From Verpa conica (Eukaryota; Ascomycota; Pezizomycetes; Pezizales; Morchellaceae), in assembly GCA_033030425.1 (NCBI GenBank), contig JAUFSD010000018.1:62001-126000 (forward strand): a DNA stretch of 64,000 nucleotides. The letters run 5' to 3'. Both the position numbers and the translations under genes were made by a program. Under the pieces are notes generated by a model that saw only the letters and a list, made by a program, of their open reading frames with translations, ran no database searches and had not been told where the DNA came from. Below, piece after piece: positions 11,401 to 24,150 of the stretch. Position 1 is the stretch's first letter; each line of letters opens with the position of its first letter.

Positions 11401-14294
11401 TCACCTAGTGATGTTTCCCGGGGATCAAAGTAAAGTACTAGGAAATACCATGTCAAGTACCGCAAGAATACCTATAGATACTCGATACTCACGATTTGAG
11501 CGAAACATCTCATCAGCGGCTTAGGGGAAATTCCTAACTAGGGCTTTCCGGATAGGGGTGTCGGGACGGATCGTGCATCCCGCTTTTTCATGGGATGGAG
11601 GAGGTGTCGTGCAGGTTCTAGAATACAACCTGCATATAGCTATAATTCCGCTATTATGGGTAGGGGTAAGTAGTATGGCTTTTATTGCCGAGTCCTAACC
11701 TTGCATCATCCTTCTATACAGAGCGTTCTAATATGCTGGCCGGCTAGCGTGCTATTTGGAATCAGGTCTCTTTTTGATACGAGTTACAATTCTGTATACG
11801 CTCGGTGCTTTTGGACAAAATGCACCTGAGAATAAGAAAATATAGACACCGCAATGGTGACCGACCCCGCTAGCCGATTTACCCAATGGGCACCAGCGCA
11901 GCTGATTTCCTGGACTGCCACAATCTGGGGGATATCTTTGCCATATCCCTAATATCCAGGTCAGAGCCAAGGTGGATTTCTGAAGCTCACGGTTGTCCCG
12001 GAGATGTTAGCTACCACTCATATTGCTCCCGCCTGAATCCCAACCCTGGCGAGTCGCCATCACTCACGAGGGTAAAATTTCCGAGCTGCGTGAGCCCCAG
12101 GAATAGACCAATTACTCCTCAGCTTTCGGGGTGGCGGTTACTGTAAAGATCAAATGCTGGTGAGAGTTGTCTTAGAAGCCATAAGGTTATAATGAAGATG
12201 GTATAGGGTCCGGAAACCTTTAAGTCAAAGCAAAAATATATCGACCCAATCGTGATAAACATGTGATTGTAAAACAAACCAGCCGAATCATAATTAGCTA
12301 AGACTGTTTATAACATTCGCGCGGCGGACCCCTAAAGCGTCAACATAAATCCTATCCCAGGAAGTGCGTGGAACTCGGATGGCATCATATTAAATATTGG
12401 TGTATCATATACCTTGTCTATTCAGTTAACAAGGGCATACGTCCGGCTTCTTCTTCATTTGCGTTGTTTTCTATAGATATAAATAAGCCGAGAAACTAGA
12501 CTAGAAACAATATAATAAAATTCAACCTAGTGATTGTAACGGAACAATAACTCCCAATGCCTCTAATCGAGTCTCGAAACGAAGGGCTATCTAGCAATCT
12601 TACATGCTCCGATATTTCTATAATGTAGTTATAAATCATAGAATCTCACCCATAGCTAACTTAGAGTGTAAATATGACAGGTATGTATATAGGCCCGGGC
12701 GGAGAGGGGCCCTGCACTTTGGTATCTACGAAGATGTGGGAGCCCTAGGGGTAGTAGTTCAAGGCTTACTTCTCCTACAAAATATACTTGTACAATAACA
12801 CCCTTTAGGGTTAGGTAAATATCGGTCCAAGTCCGAGACACTGGATGAGCTGCAGTATCCCGATACTCCCCAGGCTGCTTCAATTAAAGTGGCTGGAACC
12901 ATCCTAGTTCGAAAACTTGACGTCATGCAGCATAGTGGGTTGGTTTGGGCAATGAGAGCAAATTCCTGCAGCGTAATCCCACCAGCTACCCAGGATCGAG
13001 GTTAGACCCCAATCCTACCTCCCCAAACAGCTCCCTACTTTCTAAAAGACTTACGAATCTTACAGTCGCGTTCAATTGGTGAGGGACGGGCTATTTTACA
13101 CCAAAATCGAGCCATTTCAACGGTTAGTTCAACTACTCATTGAAATAAGCTCTATAACTTTGTATAAGGTTAGATTTTTTTTATCAACCCCTCTTCTGTA
13201 TTATTTTCTTTGTACTAAATTATGTTATGGCATACTAGAAAACTTGTGAAGTGTGTGAGGGTTGCACTGTCAGATTCCTACCAAGAACAAGTCATTTCTT
13301 AACTTCACCAGCTTCTTAGCTGTAAAACTCAGCTAGGGTTGAATTAGAAAATCTCAGAAAACCAGTGGTTGGGTCCCAGGAGCGTTTTGTTCTTGAGTAT
13401 AAAGGAAGGATTTATTGGATGATTATTTTGCTGTAGAATCTTAGCATGGAATATACCAATTTTGGTGTGAAGTGGCCCTGCCCGCTCACTAATTGAACGC
13501 GACTGCATAGGCTGGGGGAATTCATACAAATAGCAAATGTCTATCTCAGTCCCGTATTAAGCTTGTTCAAAGGAGAAGGTTCTTAGTTGTCAATACCCTC
13601 AAGTAAGTTTTGTGTAGTCCTACTTCTTGCCGTTTAGTTCTAGCCTCACTCCGACCGCAACGGTTGGTAATCTAGAGAAAATCGCGTCCCCATTTTCCCC
13701 TCCAAGATCAAGCTAACTCTCACGTTTATGTTTATATTCTTAGGGAATGGGATTTATCGTCGCCTGTGCAAGTTCTCTCGGCAGCAAAATTCTCCCGGTC
13801 GAGCTTGATTATTCTAAGGGCAGCCCCTGATTTCATTTAACCAGAGGCCGAATTAATTGTGCCGGGATACCCGTGACAGTCATTACGAACCCGCTGACGT
13901 TCTTGCAATCTCGCTTCCCTTCCAGTTCTTTCAATGGTGCCGATATAAAAAAATGCCTAGACCCAGATAGAACCGGATGAGTAGATGTTGGAGCTGATCC
14001 CCCGCATGCCCGGTTATACATTAATCTGCCTAGTATGCGGGGTGAAAGTATGGGGAACCTTCAACCCGAGATTAGCTAGATGTCAACAGGAACCGTGTCA
14101 CCGGCCTCAACCTTTCTCCATCCACCTGGCTTGGTCGCATAATAAAGAAACGGGATGAAATAACCCGGAGACCCGAATTGCCGTGCCTGAATCGCCGAGA
14201 ATTGCTTTCATAAAAGGCTAGATTTGCGCCTAAGCAATGGGCCTTTCTGCTCTGCAGGTTCTCTGAATTCTTCAATTGTGGATTCGTATCGACT
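8474..14294. other. 5.8-kb gene-poor stretch, nothing recognised
   Basis: Short open frames occur on both strands (the longest about 140 codons, minus strand 10606-11028). None shows a domain, signal peptide, plausible splicing or low-complexity signature that would support a gene. No terminal repeats, tRNA or simple repeats of note were found by eye. It may hold old, heavily diverged element remains, or genes too exon-fragmented for me to assemble. Confidence 0.45.
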
Positions 14295-16490
14295 ATGGCG
14301 CCTTCGATATTCAAGAGCGTATTTCTCAACGCACTCTGTGCCTTTACTGCCGTTCATGCAGTACTCACAGTAACGGAGACATCTTCACTTGTAACCCTAA
14401 AAAACGACCGATTAACGGCAGTTGTGGGGAAATCAAATGGGGCCGTCATAGACCTGACTCTCGATGGAAAAGATCTCCTTGGTGCGCAAAGTGGTTCAAC
14501 TGGAATTCTTTACCTTGACTGTTACTGTATTCCAAGCGGCTTTTATACGGTTGGGTCCACAACACCGTCTATCCAGGTGGTGAACGGCACCGACAGTACT
14601 GGCGCTTCCTACGGTGGAGTTATTTTATCGGATACCTACACTCCAACTGGCCAGTTCTTCCAACAGTTCTGGTTCCTACGAGATGGCGAAACGGGTCTTC
14701 ACACATTCACACGGCTTTCCTACTTCAACGAGACAACACCATTCCTTCGGAACCTCCAAGAGCTCCGTACCTTGTTCCGCCCCAATGCAAACTTGGGTTT
14801 ATGGACTCATTTGTCGACTAATAAAGAACAAACGGCACCTTTGCCGTCAAGGGATGGCGTTTCGAAGCAAGTTGTTGTTCAAGATGCGACTTGGACGCTT
14901 GAGAACACTCCTAATGACCCCTACTTTAAGGAGTATTCCGAGTACTTTACTAAGTACTCCTTTTCCAGCGGTAGGTCATATACTCCTAATCTTTATCCTA
15001 GCGCATAAACTTATATATTTAAATAGACTGGCGGCAGACCATTGCGCACGGGATGTATGCTGATGGCAGTACTTCCAATGGTACTAGCTTTGGCGCCTGG
15101 ATGGTGATGAATTCAAAGGTAATTGGAATTATTGACCTTGTAGTATATGGCTCATAGAATTGAACCTAACTGTCCCAGGATACGTACTTCGGAGGTCCTC
15201 TACATTCGGATTTAACAGTCGGTATGCCATTCCCCTGTCCTAGTTGGGCGACCGCCCCAACCAAAGTACTACAATCAAACCAGCAGCTAATTCATTGTTC
15301 TAGATGGCATCGTTTATAATTATATCGTTTCGAACCACCATGGGGAGGGGACCCCAAATATTACAAACGGCTTCGACCGCACCTTTGGTCCTCACTACTA
15401 CCACTTCAACAGTGCCCCCGGTGCAACTATCGATGAGCTCCGAGCGGACGCTGAGCAATACGCAAACTCTTCATGGAATGCTGCTTTTTACGATAGTATT
15501 TCTCCATACGTCAAAAACTATGTTCCTTCCAAGCAGCGTGGTATCTTCGAAGGATCTTTTAAACTTCCTAGCGGCGCCAAAAGGCCTCTTGCAGTTCTCA
15601 GCAAGAACGGCATCAACTTCCAAGATAACGCCGAGGATGTAACAGCATACCAGTACTGGGGTGAGATTGATGCAAAAGGCAGCGTAAAGATCCCAAGAGT
15701 GAAGGCCGGAACCTACCGTCTTACCGTATACGCCGATGGTATCTTCGGAAACTACATCAAGGACGGCATCAAGATCTCCGGTGAAAAGACAACAAAAACT
15801 TCGGCAACCTGGAAAGAGGAGTCTGCGGGAACTGAGGTCTGGAGATTGGGTACCCCCGATAAGTCTTCAGGAGAATTCCTCCACGGTGATGCTCTAGACA
15901 CCACACACCCACGCCAACCCCGTGAATACTGGATCTACTGGGGAGCCTACGACTTCCCCACAGATTTTCCAGATGGCGTTAACTTCACCATTGGAAAGAG
16001 CGACATCGCGAAGGATTTCAACACCGTTCATTGGGCTGTCTTCGGGCCTACTCATGATCGGAAAGAGATCTACACTAAGAACACCAATAACTGGACTATC
16101 AATTTCGACCTTACCGCAAAAGACTTGAAGAAGACGAAGACAGCAACACTCACAATCCAGCTTGCTGGCGCTAAAACTGCTGCGGGCAATACGGATGTTT
16201 CTAGTAGTAGTGAACCGTATGCAAACTTACCGCTCACCACCTTCGTCAATGACCAGTCTTCCGGACTGCCATTCGTAATCCCGTACTACATGTCCAGCAG
16301 CTGCATTGTCAGATCCGCAGTCAGCTGTTATCAAGTAGCGAAGAAGTTGACCTTCCCAACATCATGGCTGAAGGTTGGGAGTAATAAGTTGGTATTGAAT
16401 CTGCCGTTTAATGGGACAGACACTGAGACGGCTGTTCTTCCCACTGCCGTGTATGTGCAATATGATGCTTTGAGGCTGGAGTTGGATTGA
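14295..16490 (+). CDS. secreted rhamnogalacturonan lyase, PL4 family (RglB-like)
   Basis: Four exons, 14295-14970, 15027-15118, 15179-15221 and 15304-16490, give 665 residues in a continuous frame. The product starts with a signal peptide (MAPSIFKSVFLNALCAFTAVHA). The catalytic N-terminal domain carries PL4-type segments such as GLWTHLSTNKEQTAPLP and GAWMVMNSKDTYFGGPLHSD. The middle region (VKIPRVKAGTYRLTVYADG) is the FnIII-like part. The C-terminal carbohydrate-binding-like sandwich has PREYWIYWGAYDFPTDFPDG and FGPTHDRK. The enzyme cleaves rhamnogalacturonan I of pectin by beta-elimination outside the cell. Its length fits rhamnogalacturonate lyase B-type proteins (about 650-660 residues) better than the shorter A type. 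No neighbouring pectinase is present. Confidence 0.93.
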
Positions 16491-17122
16491 TTTGGTGTAT
16501 GATATAGCAATGTTGTATGGTTGAATGTAATTTAGCATGAGTATTATAGCTAATTCATGATTGGGCAAATTTCCTTTTGTTTATGTCAATCAGTGCACGA
16601 TTAGCCAAATGATTGTGATCTACTCAACTAGAATTAGTTATAATTATATAAGTACTTTAAATACTAAACATGCTCTACCAACGAGCTTGATTAGTTAGTG
16701 CAAAGTCATACTTTAAAATCGAAGATACTTTCATGTTAAAACTATTTTACTACCCTACCTTTGTAAATTCCATGCTTAACTTATGATTACCTCATAGGAA
16801 GAAGTTATTTACTCAAGAGTATTGATTAAATAGAAGACTTTATGGTTAAGATGATTTTATAGCTATAAACTTATACTATTGCTTAGATATAACTTCATAA
16901 AGAAAATCCCAAGCGAAACCTCATACAAAGCGTAAATAAACATTTAACTAAATGAATCATTATCCTAATGAACACCATACGTGTATTATTTTACGCCTAG
17001 TTCCCATCATTACCCCACATACTCAACCATACTTCTGCTTCATTCTTGATATTGAGCTCCATCTAGCCCTTCATGAATTTTTCATCACCCACCAATTTGG
17101 CTCATGTGTATCCGCCTAGTTT
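16491..17122. other. AT-rich intergenic stretch between convergent genes
   Basis: This holds the 3' flank of the PL4 gene and of the TDT transporter, which point toward each other. It is AT-rich, with no gene or RNA seen. Confidence 0.6.
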
Positions 17123-18729
17123 TTACCAAACAGGCCCCCTGAAAATCCGCCCACTGACTACCCCAAACACAGTTGCAATCGCCACAATAACCCACGATCC
17201 AATAACTACAAGATCTAGTATTTCTGATATGACCGCAAGGACTTTAGGATTTCCAAGTAGCCTTGATATATGAGTAGTAGCCAGTGCAAATCCAACTATT
17301 AGGTTATGATAAATATTAGGAAACTATTCACATTCCTGACTGACATTCGGCGGTATTTTTCAGGGGGACTTACCATTTGGAAAGATCAAAGCAAACATCT
17401 GCAGTTGCTGTATACCAATATCCATCCGCCCCAAAGAAGCCAAATTACTAAAAGTCGAGATGAGGAAGAACCACACCGAGAGCCCCCAGAACATCAACGA
17501 CATTGTTAGTCCCATGTAGTATAGAGATACTCCACCAACGATTCCCACAGAACCACCGGGTGCAAATTTGTCCGCCGGGAAATGCCTAAGACTCTGTTCG
17601 GCGAGCAAGGCGAATGAGAGAGCTGTGAAAGCTGGTGGTCCAACCGAAATGTACATTGATGGCCTGGCCGAGACCTCTGGGAGAGAGTTGCGGTATAGGC
17701 TGTCGACGAATCCTGAGAGGTACTGTTTCTTTATTAATACCAGTCTCTTGGGATGGTAGGTGTAGCATAGACTCACGAGAAAAGATACAAGAATACCCAT
17801 GCCTTGGATGGTAATACCAATATACATTATTGGAATTGCGATGCGTTGTCCGTGGAGAGGGTCGATATGTGAAACCACAGCAGCAGCAGCATACCCTACG
17901 AGAGTGAAAGGTAGCACTTGCTGAATGGCCATCGGGGTATAATTCTAGAAGACCCATGTTGTTAAAATAGTGGTCTTAGAGAGGATAGCATGAGCGTACT
18001 CTTGAATTATGTCCTGATATCGACCCCGTAAACCTGTTTTTTTTCAATAAGCATTGCCTCTAGACGGGGCATATCCCGAGAAATCGAGTGATATTGGGTG
18101 AGAGAAGCTTACTGTGCCAATGGAGTCCCAACGCCAAATATAATAGCGACTATTACAAAAATCCAGTAAAACACCCTCAGAGCCAGGCCATGTGTAGTAT
18201 GCAATTTCTCACTATAAGTTGCTCCATCGATCACGAGAATCCCAAGTGCTGCGGCAAAGTTTGATACAAAAAGACCTTCTGAAGGATGTCTTATGCTCGC
18301 GGGAATGAGTCGTGGATTCAATACAAATCGAGCAAGATGGACCAATAATAGGAGTAGAAATCCAATGAGCGAGAGGATATAAACAATGCCGCCTGTATAA
18401 ATTATGCTTAGTATTTGTTGTAGTCTTAAAATAGTTTACGTACCTACAACCCAGAGTTTGTGGGTTTGGTATGGAAGACTGTAAATGATCAATGCGACAC
18501 CACCAGAAGATGTAATTGTCGAGTACCAACTGTCCTCCGTACATTAGTATTTTATAAGCATATCTGTTTAAATTATAGTAAAATTACTGCAGGTAAACAC
18601 TCACGCCCATGTCATCTTATTTTCAAGAATATCCTTCCACCCATGAGGGCCCTCATCTCTCCCCCGATTATTAGGTAGGAGAGGTGAGTCTTCTCGCTGA
18701 GAATCACTTAGGTGCCGATTTAGAGACAT
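17123..18729 (-). pseudogene. TDT-family transporter (malate/sulfite type), probably inactivated
   Basis: The exons that can be read are complement(17123-17295, 17374 to about 18033, 18113-18392, 18444-18529, 18605-18729), starting at the ATG at 18727-18729. Family marks of the Mae1/SSU1 tellurite-resistance/dicarboxylate transporter group are clear: MTWAWYSTITSSGGVALI at the first membrane segment, HPSEGLFVSNF, ARPSMYISVGPPAFT, then FPNVGFALATTHISRLLG and a final hydrophobic stretch ending RIFRGPVW. About ten membrane segments are expected at the plasma membrane. Two defects are visible. An in-frame TAG at 17945-17947 (reading WVF-stop-NYTPMAIQQ) interrupts the exon. The join between the exon ending at 18113 and the next exon, coded YQDIIQEYAHAIL, is off by one base for any GT-AG pair I can find. 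CAG to TAG is the change expected from RIP-type C-to-T mutation. Sequencing error or a recently broken allele cannot be excluded. Confidence 0.7.
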
Positions 18730-20302
18730 GCTGTAGAAGATAGGCTTTCTCAAGTTTACAATTTTTCCAGATAATCCGTAGACCCGCGAGAGTTTTGTAT
18801 CTATACCGTTGACAACATCCTGTGTCGTCATGACGACCGCATAGAGGTATTTCCGCGGCATATATCGCCATAGTATGGTCAATGAATTCTATGGCCTGAT
18901 TTAGTTTCGTCATGATGATATCCGCATAGACCATTGGGTGAGGATAACCATAGACCAATGGCAGAAATCAAGAGAAATACTCCCGGTGATAGCCGACACG
19001 CAACACCAGTCCTCAACAACAGCTTCTTGGCGTCGTATCTCGCTATACTAGATTTTGTTGGGTCTTTGATATCTATCTCGTATCGATTATCTGTTATCCC
19101 ATATCTCTTGGCTTTTTCTTACCGTCTCTTAATTACTGTCTCATACCAAATAACCTTAATCCTCCACTCTTGGCATAATATCTGACATAATGTGGCGCGA
19201 CTGTTGTGATATTCAGGCCCAATAGCACAACCACCATGCACCCAAAAGTACTTACGACAGATTGAAACAGCAATTGCGCACATTGAGGCTCCTGAATACC
19301 ACTTACGTCGATATACAGCTCTTGGGTTAGACGCCGTAAACTGTATATCTGATCACGCACGCCACTGGTAACCAGTAAAACACAGTAACCAAAAGAGGAT
19401 ATAAACTTTAGAGGGAAAGAAAGGCCTCAGCATAGCTCAGTTGTTGGTCTGCAGTTGGTAAATCTTCAAACGTTATATGCAGCTAGCTGTATGTACGTAC
19501 CAAATTAAGCGTTACCCCATCAAAGTTATACCAGTGAATTACGACGCGTATCGGTGACTTACTTTAAACGTGGAGGATAAATCTAAATGACCCCCCGCGT
19601 CTAATTCTATTTTTCGAACGACAAGCCTGGTGAGACCTTACCGTTAGAACGGGTTGTGGTGGCGTCAAGACCCGAAACAGGGGCGGGCGCGCCTAGCGCT
19701 TGGTTAATCTAAAGATACCTAGCTAACGTTTTCGGCGGTTATGATTGGCCCCCAATTATTCATCACGGGAAGAAAGACATCTCGGACCGTTGAAGATAGT
19801 AATACCTTCATGTATTGATATGCGGGGTGATCGAAAACTTCATACTCTACCCGATATATTAGTTCCCGTCCTTGACTCGCCTAACCACAGGGGGGGCCTA
19901 TATCAACCCTCTGAGCACACAATCCTTGCCTAAAACAATATATTTATTCATGTATAGGCACAGATTTCAAGATGCACGCAAAATGCAATGTTGTCAATGT
20001 GATATCTGATGCCTAGCTGTATGTACATGTAGGCTACTTTGACCCATGTTTAGAAGGTAAACCCTGAATAAGTCCTGGCTCATATTACTACCCAGTGTGA
20101 ATAACTAAATCTGTCCAAGTGTAAAAGTTTTTCCCTATTATGCGCCCTTATGATCAAAACAGAAGAGATTCAAAAACGCCAGGTATGAGAAAGCCGTTAA
20201 TTTGAGCAGAATAAAACCCACTCCTCTCAAAAGTCTTACCCTAGCGCCTATTCCCCTTAGCAAAGAAAAAATAGTCAAAGCTACCTTTCAGTCTTCCTCA
20301 TC
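18730..20302. other. intergenic, no gene seen
   Basis: This includes the upstream region of the TDT transporter. Short hydrophobic frames around 19133-19360 (minus) are not recognisable. The string CTAGCTGTATGTAC occurs at about 19487 and again near 20014, but no larger repeat surrounds it. Confidence 0.45.
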
Positions 20303-20962
20303 CTAGGTACTCAATTCCTCTTCCAGTCCCCTCAAAAGATTTTCAAGACTTCTGTGATGATGCATCCGTGCGGCCATACTAGCCGTCTCGCCAGAATTGC
20401 TCCTAGACATGATGTCCGCACCAAATTTCAATAAAACTTTACAAACATCTTCCTGCCCCCACAGTGCAGCACCCCACAACGCAGTATGACCATTCACCTC
20501 TCTCAAATCAACATATGCATCACCTCCACTGGGCGCGTGCTCCAACAACAACTTTACCATATCAAGCTCCCCTTCTGCCGCAGCCAAATGCAATGGTGTC
20601 CGCCCGTAGGTATCGCGCACGGTGACATCGGCGCCATTAGTGAGTAATAGACGAAACATATCCTCACGATTCCTTAAGATACAGTAATGTAGTGCATATA
20701 AACCTCTTGGCTCTCTAATAGGCTCGTTGATATCGACACCGAGACAGAGGAGCAGTAATACAAGTGTCTGGTGGTTATAGATAACAGCCCATGCAAGTGG
20801 TTTTAACCCATACCATGCTTCAAGGGCGAGCTTATGGAGTTGGGGGGTAAGGAGTGACCATAGATGAGTGCTTGTGCGCAAAAGAGAGTTTAGGTCCTTT
20901 GCTTTTGAGAGATTCTTTGCCACGAGGAGAAGAATTTCATTCGGTAGGTTAAGAAAAGGCAT
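20303..20962 (-). CDS. F-box and ankyrin-repeat protein
   Basis: A single-exon gene of 219 residues, ATG at 20960-20962. Residues of about 4-45 match an F-box (LPNEILLLVAKNLSKAKDLN, then LLTPQLHKLAL). Ankyrin repeats follow from about residue 50 to 215, including RTPLHLAAAEGELDMVKLLL and HTALWGAALWGQEDVCKVLL. F-box proteins link SKP1-cullin ubiquitin ligases to substrates; here the ankyrin repeats would bind the partner. Such genes are numerous and variable in some ascomycetes, and a specific target cannot be inferred. The sequence is complete with a normal stop. A second gene of the same architecture lies at 40947-41714 on the other strand. Confidence 0.88.
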   Translation of the reverse strand: MPFLNLPNEILLLVAKNLSKAKDLNSLLRTSTHLWSLLTPQLHKLALEAWYGLKPLAWAVIYNHQTLVLLLLCLGVDINEPIREPRGLYALHYCILRNREDMFRLLLTNGADVTVRDTYGRTPLHLAAAEGELDMVKLLLEHAPSGGDAYVDLREVNGHTALWGAALWGQEDVCKVLLKFGADIMSRSNSGETASMAARMHHHRSLENLLRGLEEELST

Positions 20963-22953
20963 GATAGTTTGTGACGATTGTATATATTTTTTCCCTTTTT
21001 AAAAGACTAAAGTCTTTATACGAGATGGGAGTCGTCTATGGCCACTAGAATCTGCACTGAGGGGTTATTCCGTGTCAATGGTGTGGGTTAGGGGTATAAA
21101 TATGCGTGAAGGGGTGCTAGATTTCACTCTGTAGGCGGCTGGCGGGACTGAATTCTTTGAGATTAAGCATTGTAAGATACTGTAAGTTCTATGTATGCAG
21201 TTACAGGATATCTCCAACCAGAGCAGGGCGGGTGGCACATTGATAAGAGTATATTCAGAACAAATCATTCACCTGCTCGAGTCTTACTCGACCACCACTA
21301 CACCAATTATAGAGAAAACAGCCTAACCTGAGAAGAAGAAACACCCAGCCAAGTCAGAAAGCCAAAGGTCTCGACCTGCCCCGCTCTCGAATAAAAAAAA
21401 AGGAAAGGAAGAGAAGCCGGCATGACACCGTTTCTCTGTCTCTCTCGGGAACTTTGTCCCCGGTCCTACTGCCAATGTTATCGTACAGTTCCCGCAGCTC
21501 ACCACCCAGGATTTCTCTCCCCCTCAGCATACGTATGGAGGAACATACATACATATGCACAGCTACAAATCCAGTCCCTCATTCCACGACTCATGACCAC
21601 GATGCCCACACCCTGCCTGCAGTGCTACTCTGCTCTACTCAACCAAAAGGTGGTCACACACTCATAACCCCGCAATGAAGCGCCATTGCTCGACAAGGTT
21701 CTATTCGATCCATCACATACTTTTTATCCCTGGTTAAAAAATAAAAGAATAAAAATAAAATAAAAAAATAAAGCGCCTTCTCACGATGATCACAAGGCCC
21801 GGTTAGTTTTTTCCGCTTTACTACTCTGGTCCTACCTTGCAGCATCGATCTCGGCTACTGTTCCTTCCCTGCGTATGTTCTAGGGGAGGGGGGTATTTTT
21901 TTTTAATATCTATTGTTTTAGGCTGATTTCTCGGCGTTTGTCTTTTTTCTCGATCTCCGTTGAATATATTAGGGTTAGGTTTTTTTGGTGATCATGAAAA
22001 GCTCAGCGCCAAAAAAATTACTTTGCAAGAAAGGTTCATTTCTCTTCTACAATTTTACTCTCAAGTCCAGACATACACTCGTAATACCTTTCCTTTCTTT
22101 CCCATTATTCAACTCTCTAGACTAGTTCTATCCAAGTGCACGGACGCATACCCACAACCAGGTCTTCTCGTTTCATGAAAACCTTCTCCTGAAAATCATT
22201 GGTATTACCTTCCTATTAAGTGTGGAAAAAAACAAACTGAACTCATCCGCAAATCTGGGAAAAGTATTAATATGGCGTAATTATTTTCCGGTCGGGTCTC
22301 TAAAGACAATGACGCTATATTCAAATAAAAAAATCTTGCATCGGGAGTGAAAAGTAACAAAGATAGGCCCTGCGTCTGGGGGGCAACATTTATTGCTACA
22401 GTTAACTGTAGTACTGAGCGGCTACTATTGTAACTTCTGCTTTCGTCGTCTGGAATAACGCTATTTTTGGTCTAATGCTCTTTCGGGAAGGTTGAAACTC
22501 TTTGGCGGATACCCTTTTATTATTAGGAGCCCCCTGTAGATCCAAAGAGCCGCCTTGAAGAGATTTTTTTATATCACATTTGTTCAAATCACAATTTACT
22601 GTGCGCGCGGTTGGAAAATGATATTCATGATAAAAACTCTTCGTGGAGTTATTCAATTTTTGACATGCAGCTATCTCGTTCATCCAATCATTCCCATAAA
22701 GTAGTAAGAAAAAGAAAGTAGGAAAAAGTTAGACAAAAAGAAATGGTCGTTAAAAAAAATCCAATCCCGCACCAGAACACACTCATTATGGTAACTACTA
22801 ACATGATGCCCTATCGTAGCTAGTAGTAAGTAATTAAAGAAGTAAAAGAATCCCCAGTATCCAAAAAACTCCTGACACATCAAAAAATGATGTTTAAAAA
22901 AAAGCAAAAAACTATATATATTAAAAAAAGAAAGAACGGATGGATGCAAGCAT
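20963..22953. other. intergenic, AT-rich, no confident gene
   Basis: This is the promoter side of the F-box/ankyrin gene and the 3' side of the glycogen-binding protein gene. It contains an A/T-rich block near 21735-21770, a perfect 16-base palindrome CTACAGTTAACTGTAG at 22396-22411, and a 93-codon ATG frame on the minus strand (22402-22683). That frame is polar, has no recognised domain and is kept only as a weak possibility. Confidence 0.45.
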
Positions 22954-23829
22954 CTACATCCTTAGCCTGCGCTCGAGCTCGTAAGCAAGTTCTCCTCCAG
23001 CCTTTGATGATGAGTGATACCCCGCACGCTTTGGGGCGTGGGCTATACGTTGCTCGTACTCGTCTTCTGAATCGCTGCTGCAGCAGCTATCCTCTTCTGA
23101 ACAGCAGGACTCGTCATCTGAGGCCCAGCAGACACCGTTGCGGTGCTTCTCGGTGAATGGGCAGTTGCAGACGGGAGTGACTGGGGAGCCATCTTCGCTG
23201 AAGACAGTGGACCCGGAGCATTGAGAAAAGTTTGAGCGACCGGAGGAAGCAGAAGAGGAGCGAGAGCCGTTGATTGTTGCAGCGCTGGTCATTACACTAA
23301 CTGGTCGACAGTTTGTGTCGAGGGTGAGCTTGTGCTGGGTGAGCGGGTTGCGGGGAATCGGCTGGATGATGTGCGAGGCTGGGCGGTGGGGAGGGGGAGA
23401 GGGGGTCCTGCAGCGGCGACCATGGTGATCCCTGTGGGCGCAAGGAGGTGGAGAGCCGGAAGAGGAAATTGAGGAGGAAGGCGATGGGAAGCGGGAAGAG
23501 CGGCGAGAAGAAGTTGAAGAAGTGGGGCTGGACTCGCGAGAGACACCACAGTCGAGAATGTTTAGTGTGATGCCACGGGTGGGCTCCTTGCAAGTGGGCT
23601 GGTTGGGGTCGTGAGATTCAAAGTATCCATCAAGGATGTAGTAGTACCAGTAGCGGACGGGAGAGCCAGTGGAAGGAAACTTGAGGGTAATCTTCCAGAA
23701 ACCGGGGCCAGCAGCGGTATCCTGAGCCATAGACATCTTCTTTCCATAGTTGTCCCAAGAGCCAATCAAATGGCAAGACTCGATGTGGGAGGGAGTGCGG
23801 AGCTTGAAGGTGGTGGATTGAGTAGACAT
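22954..23829 (-). CDS. AMPK-type glycogen-binding (CBM48-like) domain protein
   Basis: A single exon of 291 residues, ATG at 23827-23829. Residues of about 6-95 form an AMPK1-CBM/early-set-like domain, with the typical segments HLIGSWDNYGKKM, GPGFWKITLKFPS, RYWYYYILDGYFES and EPTRGITLNILD. The rest is low complexity: Ser/Pro-rich (about 100-200), then CNCPFTEKHRNGVCW and a Cys/Ser/Asp/Glu cluster (about 240-262) before a basic C-terminus. The domain suggests binding to glycogen or to a phosphatase or kinase subunit in the cytoplasm. Related fungal proteins exist, but I know no proven function for them. The gene is intact. Its upstream side carries G-rich repeats on the plus strand. Confidence 0.82.
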   Translation of the reverse strand: MSTQSTTFKLRTPSHIESCHLIGSWDNYGKKMSMAQDTAAGPGFWKITLKFPSTGSPVRYWYYYILDGYFESHDPNQPTCKEPTRGITLNILDCGVSRESSPTSSTSSRRSSRFPSPSSSISSSGSPPPCAHRDHHGRRCRTPSPPPHRPASHIIQPIPRNPLTQHKLTLDTNCRPVSVMTSAATINGSRSSSASSGRSNFSQCSGSTVFSEDGSPVTPVCNCPFTEKHRNGVCWASDDESCCSEEDSCCSSDSEDEYEQRIAHAPKRAGYHSSSKAGGELAYELERRLRM

Positions 23830-23853
23830 GATTATTTGTTTGTATTGGGGGGG

Positions 23854-23908
23854 GTTGATATTCGTTGATATTCGTTGATATTGGGGAGTTGATATTGGGG
23901 GATATTGA
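23854..23908. repeat. short tandem repeat, GTTGATATT units
   Basis: Four to five copies of a GTTGATATT-based unit alternate with TC or GGGGA spacers. They begin 25 bases upstream of the start codon of the glycogen-binding protein gene and so probably lie in its 5' leader. Confidence 0.8.
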
Positions 23909-24150
23909 TTACTGCAAAGGGGGGAGAATAATTATTGATTAATGAAGAATGGGGCAAGAGCTATCAAAGCTGTAAAAAGGTTGATTATGGGGTAAAGTAT
24001 GGGGAAAAGTGAGACTCGACTATCAAAGTCAGAGATCTAGGGATGAAGAGATGAGGGGGGAGGGAGGAGGATGAAGTGTGATGAGATGATGATGAAAAAG
24101 GCATTCTGAGGGGGGGAGGATGGATGGTATTTATCTCCATCGTGAATGAG

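Noticed and set aside
22402..22683. 93-codon minus-strand ATG frame
   Set aside because: Open and polar, but with no similarity I recognise and no splice or promoter context; mentioned only in the intergenic entry.
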